From the NCBI GenBank assembly GCA_902769255.1, contig CACXOM010000001.1:62001-126000 (forward strand): DNA of 64,000 nucleotides. The letters are read 5' to 3'. This DNA comes from Oscillospiraceae bacterium. Its GTDB lineage: Bacteria > Bacillota > Clostridia > Oscillospirales > Acutalibacteraceae. Position numbers and translations under genes: made by a program. The first letter of the stretch is position 1. Each line of letters starts with the position of its first letter. The notes beneath the pieces were generated by a model. It worked only from the letters and a program-made list of their open reading frames with translations. It ran no database searches and had not been told where the DNA came from. Positions 35,062 to 45,136 of this stretch are shown here, piece after piece.

Positions 35062-36729
35062 TTATCGTGAACCGCCGCCGAAGCCGCCGCCTGAAAAACC
35101 ACCGCCACCGCCAAGCGAGCTTGCGCCGCCTGCGCCGGAACTTCTGGCTCTTTGTGCTGCTTCGCCCGAAAGCATAGCAGAATAGGTTAAGTTTCTATAA
35201 GCATAAGAAAGTCCGATATAGGTCATATAATCGTTGTTTCTTTCAGTTAAATTAGGATAAATTTTCTTAAAGTCTTTCATTACTTCTTCGGCAATATCAT
35301 AAAGCGTTGCCCAAACAAGCAAATCTTCCCAAATATCAACCTCTTCAACACTTCGCTCGCTAATAAGCGAAAAATCTTCAAGATATTTCTTTAAGCCGAT
35401 AACCTGCGAAACTTGATTTTTAACTTCATCAGAACATTTATTAATGTTTTTCTTGTAAGGACCCATCGCTTCAAGCGGTGTTTCACCGTTTTGCTTTGTA
35501 TTGTTAATAAAATCACGCATAAGACTCGGGTGCGCTTTACAATACTTTTTAAGTTCCTTTTCCTGCAAAATTCCGTCTGCACCCGCCGCTTTCACAAGAA
35601 TATTATAAAGTTCGGTAGAGGGTGAAAAGTCGTTTGGCGGATTTTCAATTTTCATATCTACCGTTTTCTTAACTTTTCCCATAAAAGAAGTGTTTTTATC
35701 AATTATAGGAACAAGCGATTTTTTGATAATCAAATCTAAAAGACAAGCACCGATAATAGAGCTTTCTTTTTTGTTTAAATCAAACCTGTCAACAATAGAA
35801 AATCCCATATTCATATCTTTGTTGCAGGGGATTTCACGGTAATAATCGCATTTTTTAGTGAATTTACGAAGATTTATTTTGCGAATAATCGAAATAATTA
35901 AATAAAAAATTCCGCTTATAATAGAAATTACCGCTGCACCGATTACTGCAAGAATAATTAAAAAATCGTGGTTTTTTTCTTCGTAATACCCGTAAGAAGA
36001 GCCTTCTTTTGCGGTGTTAAGCAGTTGTTTAAAAGATTTTTCTTCACCTTTTCTTGCAGGATTTAAAAGTCCTTTTTCAAAACACACAACAATATTAACA
36101 TATCTTTCGCCGTTTTCGAGCGGGGTAGAAGTTCTCGCAACAATTTTGTTTGATTCAAAATTAATTGAGCCCCTAAAGCCGAACGCCCAAATACCACAAT
36201 TGTTTTTGTTAAACTTTTTGCCGTTTTCGCTTTGAATTGTTACTACAACATCAGTAGGGTAACAATTCATACCGGGATTTACAAATTGAAAATTAAAGCC
36301 GTCTTTATCTTTGTAAGCGCCAACAAGTCCTTTAACAGTATATTGAAAAAAGTATTCGTTGTTGCCGTAATCGCCTATACCAAAGCACAGTTCATAGTGG
36401 TCATCTTCTTCAATAATACCGCATTTTCGAGCCTTTTCAATTCTCGAATCGTCAACATCCCAATAATCAACAAACTCGAATTCGCCGTTTTTATCCCAAA
36501 CTTTAAAATCTGCAATATCCATTCCTTTTGCAAAATTGCCGATAGGCAGGTAGTTTTCTGTTCCATCAAAAAATGAGCCGTACCATTTTTGCGTTACAAC
36601 ACCGTCACCGTTTGATTTGATTTTTACATCAATATCAATGTTAAAGGTGTTGTTTGCGCTTACGGGAATTACAAAAAGACTTGATACTAAAACAAAAACG
36701 GTTATTAAACTAAATATTACCTTTTTCAT
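35062..36729 (-). CDS. DUF2207 membrane protein (YciQ-like)
   Basis: 555 residues. Signal peptide 1-25, extracytoplasmic beta-rich region (NIDIDVKIKSNGDGVVTQKWYGSF) typical of DUF2207, a membrane helix near 255-285 (FLIILAVIGAAVISIISGIFYLIISII), then a cytoplasmic helical domain and a Gly-rich tail (GGGGGFSGGGFGGGSR). Function unknown. It overlaps the LemA stop by 1 base, and LemA-DUF2207 is a recurrent gene pair, so the two proteins likely work together at the membrane. Confidence 0.85.
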   Translation of the reverse strand: MKKVIFSLITVFVLVSSLFVIPVSANNTFNIDIDVKIKSNGDGVVTQKWYGSFFDGTENYLPIGNFAKGMDIADFKVWDKNGEFEFVDYWDVDDSRIEKARKCGIIEEDDHYELCFGIGDYGNNEYFFQYTVKGLVGAYKDKDGFNFQFVNPGMNCYPTDVVVTIQSENGKKFNKNNCGIWAFGFRGSINFESNKIVARTSTPLENGERYVNIVVCFEKGLLNPARKGEEKSFKQLLNTAKEGSSYGYYEEKNHDFLIILAVIGAAVISIISGIFYLIISIIRKINLRKFTKKCDYYREIPCNKDMNMGFSIVDRFDLNKKESSIIGACLLDLIIKKSLVPIIDKNTSFMGKVKKTVDMKIENPPNDFSPSTELYNILVKAAGADGILQEKELKKYCKAHPSLMRDFINNTKQNGETPLEAMGPYKKNINKCSDEVKNQVSQVIGLKKYLEDFSLISERSVEEVDIWEDLLVWATLYDIAEEVMKDFKKIYPNLTERNNDYMTYIGLSYAYRNLTYSAMLSGEAAQRARSSGAGGASSLGGGGGFSGGGFGGGSR

Positions 36730-37283
36730 TATTTCATGCTTGGCATTTGTGCCTTCTCCTGTTCAGCCTGTAAATAATCACGCTTTGAGAAACCTAACAT
36801 ACCTGCAATAATAGAAGTTGGGAACATTCTTATTTGGCGGTTAAGTTTTGTTACGCTGTCGTTGTAAATAAGTCTGCTCTGGCGAACTTTGTTTTCGTAA
36901 TCGTTTACGCTGTCCATAGTTTTAATGTAATTTTGATTTGCTTTTAAATCAGGATAACTTTCGGCAACTGCCATAATTTTACCCAATGCTTCAGTAATTA
37001 CATTTTCCTGCTCCATAGCATCTTTTGCTGTGCTTTCAGCGGTAATTGTTCTTCTCATTTTAACTGTGTCGGCAAGAGTTTTATATTCATGCTCGGCATA
37101 ACCTTTTGTAAGGTCTAAAAGCGCTGTTAAAGCGTCCCAACGAGAAGATAACTGAACGCCGATTTGTGACATTGCGTTATTAATGTTTTCGTCCATGGTG
37201 GAGAGCTTTCTCTGTGCTGAAATGAACCACAAAACAATAACAACAATAAGAAAAATCACAATTCCTAAAATAATATAACCCAT
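36729..37283 (-). CDS. LemA-family membrane protein
   Basis: 184 residues. One N-terminal helix (IILGIVIFLIVVIVLWFISA), then the LemA coiled-coil domain with NINNAMSQIGVQLSSRWDALTALLDLTKGYAEHE, YPDLKANQNYI and FPTSIIAGMLGFSKRDYL. Cytoplasmic role unknown; LemA proteins are common in Firmicutes. First gene of the pair, with its own promoter. Confidence 0.93.
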   Translation of the reverse strand: MGYIILGIVIFLIVVIVLWFISAQRKLSTMDENINNAMSQIGVQLSSRWDALTALLDLTKGYAEHEYKTLADTVKMRRTITAESTAKDAMEQENVITEALGKIMAVAESYPDLKANQNYIKTMDSVNDYENKVRQSRLIYNDSVTKLNRQIRMFPTSIIAGMLGFSKRDYLQAEQEKAQMPSMK

Positions 37284-37314
37284 AATAAATACCTCATTTC
37301 TTTAAGATGATTAA

Positions 37315-37343
37315 ATTATATCATATAAAAAAATAAATGTCAA
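37315..37343 (-). promoter_or_regulatory. Promoter of lemA-DUF2207
   Basis: On the minus strand, consensus TTGACA (37338-37343), 17-bp spacer, TATAAT (37315-37320). The -35 sits in the terminator hairpin of the upstream dehydratase gene. Confidence 0.78.
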
Positions 37344-37371
37344 AAAGATTATTCTCTTTTAGACATTTATT
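37332..37371 (-). terminator. Terminator of the dehydratase/activase operon
   Basis: Stem 37332-37341/37362-37371 with an inner AAAAGA/TCTTTT pairing; it contains the next promoter's -35 element. Confidence 0.6.
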
Positions 37372-37376
37372 ATTCG

Positions 37377-38651
37377 TTATTTTTTTACTTTTTGATTTGT
37401 TGTATTTTCTTTTGCAAATTTTGCGTTTGAAAGCATAAGTTTTATTCGGTTTTCCTGATTGATTTTTGAAGCGCCGGGGTCATAGTCAATAGCTACAATA
37501 TTCACATCAGGGCGGTTTTCTTTAATCGGTTTCATCATACCTTTGCCGGCAATGTGGTTTGGCAGACAACCAAAAGGCTGTGTGCAAACAATATTGTTTA
37601 CGCCCATATCGGCAAGTTCAATCATTTCAGCAGTAAGTAACCAGCCTTCGCCCATTTTAACGCCCAAACTTAAAATACCTTTTGTAAGCGTTCTTGTGTG
37701 TTCAAAATCGCCCATTGGCATAAAATCGCTGTTTTCGGTAATTGCATTTCTAATGTCATTTACCTTTTTAGTTATAAATCTATAAGCAAATTTATTAATT
37801 AAAGCGTTAAACTTTTTAACTCTGTAAAATTCGGTATCAACAAGTCCGTTGTAAACGCAGTAAAGACAAAAATCAATAAGACCGGGAACAACTATCTCTG
37901 CACCTTCCGAAAGCAAAAAGTCTTCAAGGTTGTTGTTGCCGAGCGGGGAATATTTTACAAAAATTTCACCTACAACGCCGACTTTTATTTTATCGCTTTT
38001 CAGCATTTTTATCGAAGCAAAATCTTTTACAATAGCCTTGTAATTTTGCTTAACTTTTTTGTAACTTATAAATTTTTTGCTTGTCATTTCACGGCAAAGC
38101 TTTTCGGTCCACATATTCGCTTTTTGCTCAGCCTCGCCCTTAATCAACTCATAAGGCGAGCATTGATTTTTCAAAAGCATAAGCAAATCGGCATAAACAA
38201 CGCCGTAAGCCAAACGCCACAAAATTGGTAATGAAATTTTAAAACCGGGTTGCTTTTCAAGGCCTGAAAGGTTAAAAGATATTACAGGCACTTGCGAAAG
38301 ACCTGCTTTTTTAAGCGCTTTGCGAAGCAAAGATATGTAGTTTGAGGCTCTGCAACCGCCGCCGGTTTGAGTTAAAAGAAGTGCGGTTTTGTTTACATCA
38401 TATTTTCCGCTTTGCAATGCGTGAATAAACTGACCTATTACCAAAATCGCAGGGTAACAGGTATCGTTATGCACATATTTTATTCCCGTATCGGCTATTT
38501 CTTTGCCGCTTGTTGTAAGCAATTCGGTGTTATAACCGTAATAGTTATAAATCGTTTCAACAAATTTCAAGTGCATAGGCAACATTGTGGGAATAAGAAT
38601 TGTATAATCCTTTTTCATTTCCTTTGTAAAAAGAACTTGGTCGTTATTCAA
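37377..38651 (-). CDS. 2-hydroxyacyl-CoA dehydratase-like component (C-terminal half of a split protein?)
   Basis: 424 residues, TTG start. HgdB-like/DUF2229-related protein: YTILIPTMLPMHLKFVETIYNYYGY, NDTCYPAILVIGQFIHALQSG, TQTGGGCRASNYISLLRKAL and NIVCTQPFGCLPNHIAGKGMMKPIKE with conserved Cys residues that hold Fe-S clusters in this superfamily. Substrate unknown. It starts 1 base after the stop of the activase gene, in the +1 frame. Together the two are as long as the single-chain 1400-residue relatives, and dropping one base would join them, so this could be a split gene or a frameshift. Confidence 0.75.
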   Translation of the reverse strand: MNNDQVLFTKEMKKDYTILIPTMLPMHLKFVETIYNYYGYNTELLTTSGKEIADTGIKYVHNDTCYPAILVIGQFIHALQSGKYDVNKTALLLTQTGGGCRASNYISLLRKALKKAGLSQVPVISFNLSGLEKQPGFKISLPILWRLAYGVVYADLLMLLKNQCSPYELIKGEAEQKANMWTEKLCREMTSKKFISYKKVKQNYKAIVKDFASIKMLKSDKIKVGVVGEIFVKYSPLGNNNLEDFLLSEGAEIVVPGLIDFCLYCVYNGLVDTEFYRVKKFNALINKFAYRFITKKVNDIRNAITENSDFMPMGDFEHTRTLTKGILSLGVKMGEGWLLTAEMIELADMGVNNIVCTQPFGCLPNHIAGKGMMKPIKENRPDVNIVAIDYDPGASKINQENRIKLMLSNAKFAKENTTNQKVKK

Positions 38652-38652
38652 C

Positions 38653-41622
38653 TTAATCCCTCTCTTCCAATGCGCCCAAAAGACTGCGAAGTCTTATTTT
38701 TACTGCGCCTAAATTTGTTATTTCATCAATTTTAATTTGCGTATATAATTTATCGTTTTCCTCTAAAATAGAGCGGACCTCATCGGTTGTTATAGCGTCA
38801 ATTCCACAACCGAATGAAACTAACTGAACAAACTCGGCGTTTTTCTGGTGCGAAACATATTCAGCAGCCGCATAAAGCCGTGAGTGATAAGTCCATTGGT
38901 TTAAAACATTTACTTTTGGCACCTGTGCCAACTCGCTTACCGCATCTTCTGTTACCACAACAAAATCGAGCGAAGTTGCGAGTTTATCAATTCCGTGCGA
39001 AATTTCAGGGTCAATATGATAAGGTCTGCCTGCAAGCACCATAAGTCGCTTATTGTTTTTATTTGCATATTCAATGCAACGCATACCTTCGTCTTTAACC
39101 GCCTGCATATAATTTTCATATTGCTCAAAACCGAGTTTTACCGCCCGTTTTACATCTTTAAGATTGATGTTATCAAAATATTTTGATAAAAACAGCGTAA
39201 GTTCTCTCGATAACTCTTTTTGATTGTTTACCGTTAAAAACGGGAAAATGAATTTAGTGTTTTTCAAACTGTCCATATTTCCGTTTAATAGTTCGGGATA
39301 ATACGCTACAACAGGGCAGTTGTAATGGTTTGCGCTTCGTTTTTCGTCAATGTTATATGAAAGGCAAGGGAAGAATATTGCATCAACTCCGTCTTCGAGT
39401 AATTGCTCAATATGTCCGTGCGAAATTTTTGCAGGGTAGCAAGCAGTATCGGAAGGAATTGAAAATTGGCCTTTTGAATAAATATCTCTATCAGAAAATC
39501 CTGAAACTTTAACCGAAAAACCTAAATTTTTAAGAATTCCTTGCCAAAGCGGTAAAAGTTCATACATTCCGAGTGCAAGAGGCAGTCCGACTGTTTCTTT
39601 TCTGTTTCCTTTACAGTTAAACAAACTTTCAAGTTGCTCACGCTTAAACGCAAACATATTCGGTATGGTTTCAATATTAGTTTCTTTGTTTACTGCCGAC
39701 TCGCCCTTTTTACATTGGTTGCCCGAAATAAACTTTTCACCGTTGTTAAATATATTTACAGTAAGTTTGCATTGGTTGGTACAGCCTTTGCAAACAGCCG
39801 ATTTAGATTTGTGTGTAAACTCTTTTAAATCCGCTTTTGAAATAAGCGTTGAGTTGTCATTTGTTGCCGATTTTGCATAAAGAGCCGCACCGTAAGCGCC
39901 CATAAGACCGGCAATATCAGGGCGAATACAGTTGTGTCCGATTTCTCGCTCAAAACAGCGAAGTACCGCGTTATTTAAAAAAGTTCCGCCTTGAACGACT
40001 ATGTTTTCACCGAGTTCTTCGGCACTTGTAACCCTAATAACCTTGTAAATTGCATTTTTTACAACCGAGTTTGAAAGACCTGCCGAAATATCTTCAACTT
40101 TTGCGCCGTCTTTTTGCGCCTGCTTTACAGAAGAGTTCATAAAAACGGTGCAACGGGTGCCAAGGTCAACCGGCGCTTTTGAATAAAGTCCGATTTTTGA
40201 AAACTCTTCGGCAGAATAGCCCATTGCTTTTGCAAATGTTTCAATAAACGAACCGCAACCCGAAGAACAAGCCTCGTTAAGCATAATCGAGTCGATTGAG
40301 TTGTTGTGTACTCTAAAACATTTGATATCCTGTCCGCCGATATCAAGAATAAAATCAACATTCGGCGAAAAATATTTTGCCGCAGTAAAATGCGCCATTG
40401 TTTCAACAATACCAAAGTCAACGCCAAACGCTTTTTTGATAAGTTCTTCACCATAGCCTGTAACAGCGCTACTTTTAATTTTAATTTTATCACCGCAAAT
40501 TTTATAAATCGCTTTTAACTGTTCTTTTACAATTTCAACAGGATTGCCCTTGTTTGAATCATAGAAAGAATAGAGCATTTCATTGTTTTCACTCATTAAA
40601 AACAACTTTGTCGTGGTGCTTCCGCAGTCAATTCCAAGATAAGCGTTGCCGTTATAGCTTTCAGCATCAGCAGTTTTAACAGTCGCTTTTTTATGTCTTT
40701 CAATAAATTCGTTATATTCTTTTTCATCTTTAAAAAGTGGGTCGGAATGAGGCATTTCGCTTTTTTGATTGTTCGCTTTTTCGAGCGCCGAAATTATTTC
40801 TTCAAAAGAATAAAATTTGTTTTGTTTTGAAGCGTAAATTGCCGAGCCTATCGACACCGAAAATCTGCCGTATTCGGGGAATAGGGCGTGTTCATCGTCT
40901 AATTTTAAAGTTTCTTTAAATCTTTCGCGAAGTCCCTTACAATAGTGCAAAGGTCCGCCTAAAAACATAACTTTGCCGTCAATTTTTCTGCCTTGCGCCA
41001 ATCCTGCTATAGTTTGGTTTACAACCGCTTGATAAATACTTGCGGCAATGTCGGACTTTTGCGCACCCTGATTAAGCAAAGGCTGAATATCGGTTTTAGC
41101 GAAAACACCGCACCTTGATGCGATAGGGTAAATCCGCTTGTGAGTAAGAGAAAGCGCATCAAGTTCCTCGTTTGTAACATTTAAAAGCGTTGCTATTTGG
41201 TCAATAAATGCGCCTGTACCGCCGGCGCAAGTGCCGTTCATTCGCTCGTCAAGTCCGCCGTCAAAGAAAATAACTTTAGCATCTTCACCGCCAAGTTCAA
41301 TTACAACCGAAGTGTCAGGCTCTAACATTCTAACAGTTTCAGCGGTAGCAAAAACTTCTTGAACAAAGGGAAGTCCTGCCGCATCAGCCATACCAAGCCC
41401 TGCCGAGCCTGAAATGGCAATTTTTATTTTTCTGCCTTTAAGCAAATCTTCAATTTCGTTTATCATTGAAAGGGTTTTTGAACGAACAAAAGAAAAATGC
41501 CTTTCATATTTTTCATATATAATCTCATTATTATCGACAACAACAACTTTTGCGGTGGTCGAGCCGATATCAATTCCAAGTAAAATTTCGTTACAGTCGG
41601 TAACCAAATTAGTTTTAGTCAT
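38653..41622 (-). CDS. Acyl-CoA dehydratase activase with two ASKHA domains
   Basis: 989 residues. Two BadF/BcrA/HgdC-type ASKHA ATPase domains: first with GIDIGSTTAKVVVVD and the Fe-S motif NGTCAGGTGAFIDQIATLL; second (about 325-600) with GIDCGSTTTKLFLM, DIGGQDIKCFRV and NEACSSGCGSFIETF. A Cys cluster CKGCTNQCKLTV (about 630) and a DUF2229 region (about 670-989) follow. These ATP-driven activators reduce 2-hydroxyacyl-CoA dehydratases one electron at a time; the double-domain subgroup has no assigned substrate. First gene of a two-gene unit with its own promoter. Confidence 0.82.
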   Translation of the reverse strand: MTKTNLVTDCNEILLGIDIGSTTAKVVVVDNNEIIYEKYERHFSFVRSKTLSMINEIEDLLKGRKIKIAISGSAGLGMADAAGLPFVQEVFATAETVRMLEPDTSVVIELGGEDAKVIFFDGGLDERMNGTCAGGTGAFIDQIATLLNVTNEELDALSLTHKRIYPIASRCGVFAKTDIQPLLNQGAQKSDIAASIYQAVVNQTIAGLAQGRKIDGKVMFLGGPLHYCKGLRERFKETLKLDDEHALFPEYGRFSVSIGSAIYASKQNKFYSFEEIISALEKANNQKSEMPHSDPLFKDEKEYNEFIERHKKATVKTADAESYNGNAYLGIDCGSTTTKLFLMSENNEMLYSFYDSNKGNPVEIVKEQLKAIYKICGDKIKIKSSAVTGYGEELIKKAFGVDFGIVETMAHFTAAKYFSPNVDFILDIGGQDIKCFRVHNNSIDSIMLNEACSSGCGSFIETFAKAMGYSAEEFSKIGLYSKAPVDLGTRCTVFMNSSVKQAQKDGAKVEDISAGLSNSVVKNAIYKVIRVTSAEELGENIVVQGGTFLNNAVLRCFEREIGHNCIRPDIAGLMGAYGAALYAKSATNDNSTLISKADLKEFTHKSKSAVCKGCTNQCKLTVNIFNNGEKFISGNQCKKGESAVNKETNIETIPNMFAFKREQLESLFNCKGNRKETVGLPLALGMYELLPLWQGILKNLGFSVKVSGFSDRDIYSKGQFSIPSDTACYPAKISHGHIEQLLEDGVDAIFFPCLSYNIDEKRSANHYNCPVVAYYPELLNGNMDSLKNTKFIFPFLTVNNQKELSRELTLFLSKYFDNINLKDVKRAVKLGFEQYENYMQAVKDEGMRCIEYANKNNKRLMVLAGRPYHIDPEISHGIDKLATSLDFVVVTEDAVSELAQVPKVNVLNQWTYHSRLYAAAEYVSHQKNAEFVQLVSFGCGIDAITTDEVRSILEENDKLYTQIKIDEITNLGAVKIRLRSLLGALEERD

Positions 41623-41654
41623 TATTTTACCTCCGCAATTTATGCTTAAATTAT

Positions 41655-41683
41655 ATTATACAACAAATTCCGACATTTTTCAA
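41655..41683 (-). promoter_or_regulatory. Promoter of the activase-dehydratase unit
   Basis: On the minus strand, TTGAAA (41678-41683), 17-bp spacer, TATAAT (41655-41660). Confidence 0.65.
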
Positions 41684-41749
41684 TCAAATTATTGCGGTTA
41701 ATTTTACCATAATAAATAATTATTGTGTTTTTTAAAGTTTTATAACAAA

Positions 41750-41773
41750 AAATCGGCTATTAATAGCCGATTT
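41750..41773 (-). terminator. Terminator hairpin overlapping the dus stop codon
   Basis: Perfect 12-bp inverted repeat 41750-41761/41762-41773. The dus stop codon (41760-41762) lies in the stem; on the minus strand it is followed by TTTTTGTT. Confidence 0.7.
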
Positions 41774-42743
41774 CATCATCTTTATGCTCTGAAAACACCT
41801 TAAAACAAAGTTTTTCAAGGTCAGAATATGTTTTTAATTCACCGCAATCCCTTCTATAAGCCGCCGCACCTTTAATTCCGCGCATATAAAAAGCGGCGTG
41901 TTTTCTCGCTTGTCGCATAGCGGTTTTTTCGTTTTTATATTCAATCATCAACTTAACCTGCTTTAAAAGCGTCAACATTCGCTCTGATACAGGAGGAGAG
42001 GGAATATAGCGAGTTTCGTTAAGGTAAGCGTCAATTTGCTGAAAAATCCAAGGCGCACCGCAGGCGGCTCTGCCTACCATAACCAAATCGCAGTTAGTAT
42101 ATTCATACATTTTCGCCGCATCGTTTGCATCTCTTATATCACCATTGCCGATAACAGGAATAGAAACGGCATTTTTAACATCTTTAATTATATCAAGATT
42201 AACAGGCGGAGCATACATTTGCGGTCTTGTTCTGCCATGAACAGTTATTGCGCTCGCACCGCTTTGCTCAACTATTTTCGCAACCTGTACGGCGTTGATA
42301 TTGTCGTTATCATAGCCGGCTCTGATTTTTGCAGTAACCGGCACGCCGGAAACGCTTTTTACCGCTTCAACAATTCTGCCTGCAAGTTCGGGGTCTTTCA
42401 TTAAAGCCGAACCGCCTCCGTTGTTAGCCACTTTTGGAGCAGGGCAACCCATATTAATATCAATAAAATCAGGGTTGTATTTCATTGCTTTTTCGGTTGC
42501 AATTTTAAAACATTCGGGGTCATAACCGAAAAGTTGAACACCCATAGGGCGCTCTTTTTCATGCACTTGTAAAAACTCTTTCGATTTGTTATCGCCGAGC
42601 GACAAAGCCTTAACGCTTGTTAGCTCGCCTACGGTAAATGCTGCGCCGTAACCTCTGCAAAGCTCACGCATAGCCCTGTCGGCAACCCCTGCCATAGGCG
42701 CAAGGCACGCGTTTCCTTTTATTTCTAAATTACCTATTTTCAT
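41760..42743 (-). CDS. dus: tRNA-dihydrouridine synthase
   Basis: 327 residues. FMN enzyme reducing uridines in the tRNA D-loop. N-terminal ACLAPMAGVADRAMRELCRGYGA, the Cys motif INMGCPAPKVANNGGGSALMKDP, KIRAGYD, ITVHGRTRPQMY, IPVIGNGDIRDANDA and MVGRAACGAPWIF. DusB-like in length and motifs. It has its own promoter and a terminator at its stop. Confidence 0.93.
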   Translation of the reverse strand: MKIGNLEIKGNACLAPMAGVADRAMRELCRGYGAAFTVGELTSVKALSLGDNKSKEFLQVHEKERPMGVQLFGYDPECFKIATEKAMKYNPDFIDINMGCPAPKVANNGGGSALMKDPELAGRIVEAVKSVSGVPVTAKIRAGYDNDNINAVQVAKIVEQSGASAITVHGRTRPQMYAPPVNLDIIKDVKNAVSIPVIGNGDIRDANDAAKMYEYTNCDLVMVGRAACGAPWIFQQIDAYLNETRYIPSPPVSERMLTLLKQVKLMIEYKNEKTAMRQARKHAAFYMRGIKGAAAYRRDCGELKTYSDLEKLCFKVFSEHKDDEIGY

Positions 42744-42775
42744 TATTTGTTCCTTTTTAAATAAACTCTTTTGGT

Positions 42776-42804
42776 ATTATAGCAGAACTTTGAATATTTT
42801 TCAA
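42776..42804 (-). promoter_or_regulatory. Promoter of dus
   Basis: On the minus strand, TTGAAA (42799-42804), 17-bp spacer, TATAAT (42776-42781). Confidence 0.65.
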
Positions 42805-42832
42805 TAAAACTTTTTAAGCCAAAAATTTGCTA

Positions 42833-42861
42833 TTGAATAAAAGTATAATTTGTGATAAAAT
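42833..42861 (+). promoter_or_regulatory. Promoter of metY-metA
   Basis: TTGAAT (42833-42838), 17-bp spacer, TAAAAT (42856-42861) with an extended -10 TG. The leader is only about 25 nt, so there is no room for a SAM riboswitch or T-box. Confidence 0.65.
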
Positions 42862-42893
42862 AAATTAATAGTTTTAAAAAGGAGATTTTTAAT

Positions 42894-44177
42894 ATGAATG
42901 ATTTTTCAATCGGCACAAAATGTGTTCAAGGCGGTTACAGACCCAAAAACGGTGAACCAAGAGAAGTGCCTATAATTCAAAGCACAACTTTTAAATATGA
43001 TACAAGTGAAGATATGGGTAAACTTTTTGACTTAGAAGCAAGCGGTTATTTTTATTCAAGACTTCAAAATCCGACTGCTGATACTGTTGCTCAAAAAATT
43101 TGCGAATTAGAGGGCGGTACTGCCGCAATGCTTACCTCTTCGGGTATGGCTGCAAACTTTTTGGCAGTATTTAATCTTTGTTCGGCTGGCGACCATTTAA
43201 TCTCATCTTCATCAATTTACGGCGGTACATTTAATCTTTTTGCCGTAACTTTAAAAAGAATGGGTATTGATGTTACATTTATTGCGCCCGACTGTTCTGA
43301 TGAAGAGTTTGAAAACGCTTTCAGACCCGAAACAAAACTTGTTTTTGGTGAAACAATCGCAAACCCTGCTTTAAATGTTTTAGATATTGAGCGTTTTGCA
43401 AATATCGCTCACGCTCACGGCGTTCCGCTTATTGTTGATAACACTTTCCCGACTCCTGTTCATTGCAGACCTTTTGAGTTTGGTGCTGATATTGTAACTC
43501 ACGCTACTACTAAATATATGGACGGTCACGCAAGCGCAGTCGGCGGTGCAATTGTTGACAGCGGTAAATTTGACTGGACAAAATATCCCGAAAAATTTGA
43601 AGGACTTTGCACTCCTGATGAAAGTTATCACGGAATTACTTATACCGAGCGTTTCGGTCTTGCTGGCGCTTACATTACAAAAGCAACCGCTCAACTTATG
43701 AGAGATTTAGGTGTAACTCCTGCACCAATGAGCGCTTATCTTTTAAACTTGGGACTTGAGAGTTTGCATGTTAGAATGAAAAAACACAGCGATAACGGTC
43801 TTGCAGTTGCAAAATATCTTGAAAATAACGATAAAATTTCTTGGGTTAATTTTCCTGCTTTGCCTTCAAGCAAAGATTACGAGTTAACTCAAAAATACTT
43901 AAAAAACGGCACTTGCGGTGTTGTAAGTTTCGGCGTAAAAGGCGGAAGAGCTGCTGCCGAAAAATTTATGAAACAGCTTAAAATTATCGCAATTGAAACT
44001 CATGTTGCAGATGCTCGTGCTTGCTGTTTGCACCCTGCTTCTTCAACTCACCGTCAGTTAAGCGATGAAGAGTTAGTTTCGGCCGGTGTTTCACCTGATT
44101 TGGTAAGACTTTCTTGCGGTCTTGAAGATGCCGAAGACTTAATTAACGATATTCAACAAGCGTTAGATAAAATTTGA
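42894..44177 (+). CDS. metY: O-acetylhomoserine sulfhydrylase (aminocarboxypropyltransferase)
   Basis: 427 residues. PLP enzyme of the Cys/Met family: [35 protein letters not shown] near the cofactor pocket, [10 protein letters not shown], and the PLP-lysine motif [17 protein letters not shown]. It adds sulfide to O-acetylhomoserine to give homocysteine. The partner acetyltransferase MetA is the next gene, 16 bases on, and carries the acetyl-CoA-type Glu111, supporting OAH as the substrate. Confidence 0.92.
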   Translation: MNDFSIGTKCVQGGYRPKNGEPREVPIIQSTTFKYDTSEDMGKLFDLEASGYFYSRLQNPTADTVAQKICELEGGTAAMLTSSGMAANFLAVFNLCSAGDHLISSSSIYGGTFNLFAVTLKRMGIDVTFIAPDCSDEEFENAFRPETKLVFGETIANPALNVLDIERFANIAHAHGVPLIVDNTFPTPVHCRPFEFGADIVTHATTKYMDGHASAVGGAIVDSGKFDWTKYPEKFEGLCTPDESYHGITYTERFGLAGAYITKATAQLMRDLGVTPAPMSAYLLNLGLESLHVRMKKHSDNGLAVAKYLENNDKISWVNFPALPSSKDYELTQKYLKNGTCGVVSFGVKGGRAAAEKFMKQLKIIAIETHVADARACCLHPASSTHRQLSDEELVSAGVSPDLVRLSCGLEDAEDLINDIQQALDKI

Positions 44178-44193
44178 TTATAAGAGGGATAAT

Positions 44194-45111
44194 ATGCCTA
44201 TTAAAATTCCGAACGATTTGCCTGCGGTAAAGATTTTAGAAAAAGAAAATATTTTTGCTATGACTGAAACCCGCGCAATTACGCAGGATATCAGACCGCT
44301 TAGAATTGTTCTTTTGAATCTTATGCCTAAAAAAATTGAAACCGAAACACAGATTTCTCGAATTTTAGGTAACACTCCGTTGCAAATTGAACTTACATTG
44401 ATAAGAACAAAATCGCATAAGTCGCTCAACACATCAAAAGACCACTTGGTAGCGTTCTATCAAACATTTGATGAAATTAAAGACCAAAAGTTTGACGGAA
44501 TGATTATAACAGGTGCGCCTGTTGAGCATTTAGATTTTGAAAAGGTCGATTATTGGGAAGAACTTTGCGAAATTATGGAGTGGAGCAAGGTTAATGTTCA
44601 CAGCACAATGCATATTTGCTGGGGAGCGCAAGCAGGGCTTTATTACCACTATGGCATAAAAAAAGAAAAATTGCCGAAAAAACTTTTCGGCGTTTTCCCT
44701 CATAAAAAAGATTATAAAAATTCAATGCTTCTTCGTGGTTTTGACGACATTTTTTATGTTCCGCACTCACGCAATACAACTATTAGCCGTGAAGAAATTG
44801 AAAAAAATCCTAAACTTAGAATTTTGGCTTCTTCCGATGAAGCAGGTGTTGATATTGTTTCAAAAATCGGTGGCAGGCAGTTCTTTGTAATGGGACATTC
44901 CGAATATGACGCATTAACTCTTGATGCGGAATATAAAAGAGATTTAAAAGCAGGAATTGATATTGACATTCCCAAAAACTATTATCTTGACGATAATCCA
45001 AAAAATCCGCCGATTGTTAATTGGCGTTCAAACGGCAGTCTTTTGTTTATTAATTGGCTGAATTATTTTGTATATCAATCAACACCTTATGATGTGAAAT
45101 CTATAAATTAA
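44194..45111 (+). CDS. metA: Homoserine O-acetyltransferase (MetA type)
   Basis: 305 residues, full length for MetA. Class I glutamine-amidotransferase-like fold with the nucleophile Cys142 in [17 protein letters not shown] and the His/Glu region [12 protein letters not shown]. Residue 111 is Glu (GAPVEHL), which in characterised MetA proteins selects acetyl-CoA; Gly111 selects succinyl-CoA. So this should make O-acetylhomoserine for the adjacent metY. Confidence 0.94.
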   Translation: MPIKIPNDLPAVKILEKENIFAMTETRAITQDIRPLRIVLLNLMPKKIETETQISRILGNTPLQIELTLIRTKSHKSLNTSKDHLVAFYQTFDEIKDQKFDGMIITGAPVEHLDFEKVDYWEELCEIMEWSKVNVHSTMHICWGAQAGLYYHYGIKKEKLPKKLFGVFPHKKDYKNSMLLRGFDDIFYVPHSRNTTISREEIEKNPKLRILASSDEAGVDIVSKIGGRQFFVMGHSEYDALTLDAEYKRDLKAGIDIDIPKNYYLDDNPKNPPIVNWRSNGSLLFINWLNYFVYQSTPYDVKSIN

Positions 45112-45136
45112 AAAAATCGCCGAAAGGCGATTTTTT
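45111..45136. terminator. Bidirectional terminator between metA and the yfcE-like gene
   Basis: Perfect 11-bp stem AAAAAATCGCC/GGCGATTTTTT, 45111-45121/45126-45136, loop GAAA. Confidence 0.88.

Noticed and set aside
38653..38655. Stop codon as evidence of a pseudogene
   Set aside because: Both halves keep intact motifs and a TTG with a plausible ribosome binding site follows, so a working two-gene form cannot be excluded; recorded as a finding rather than as a pseudogene.
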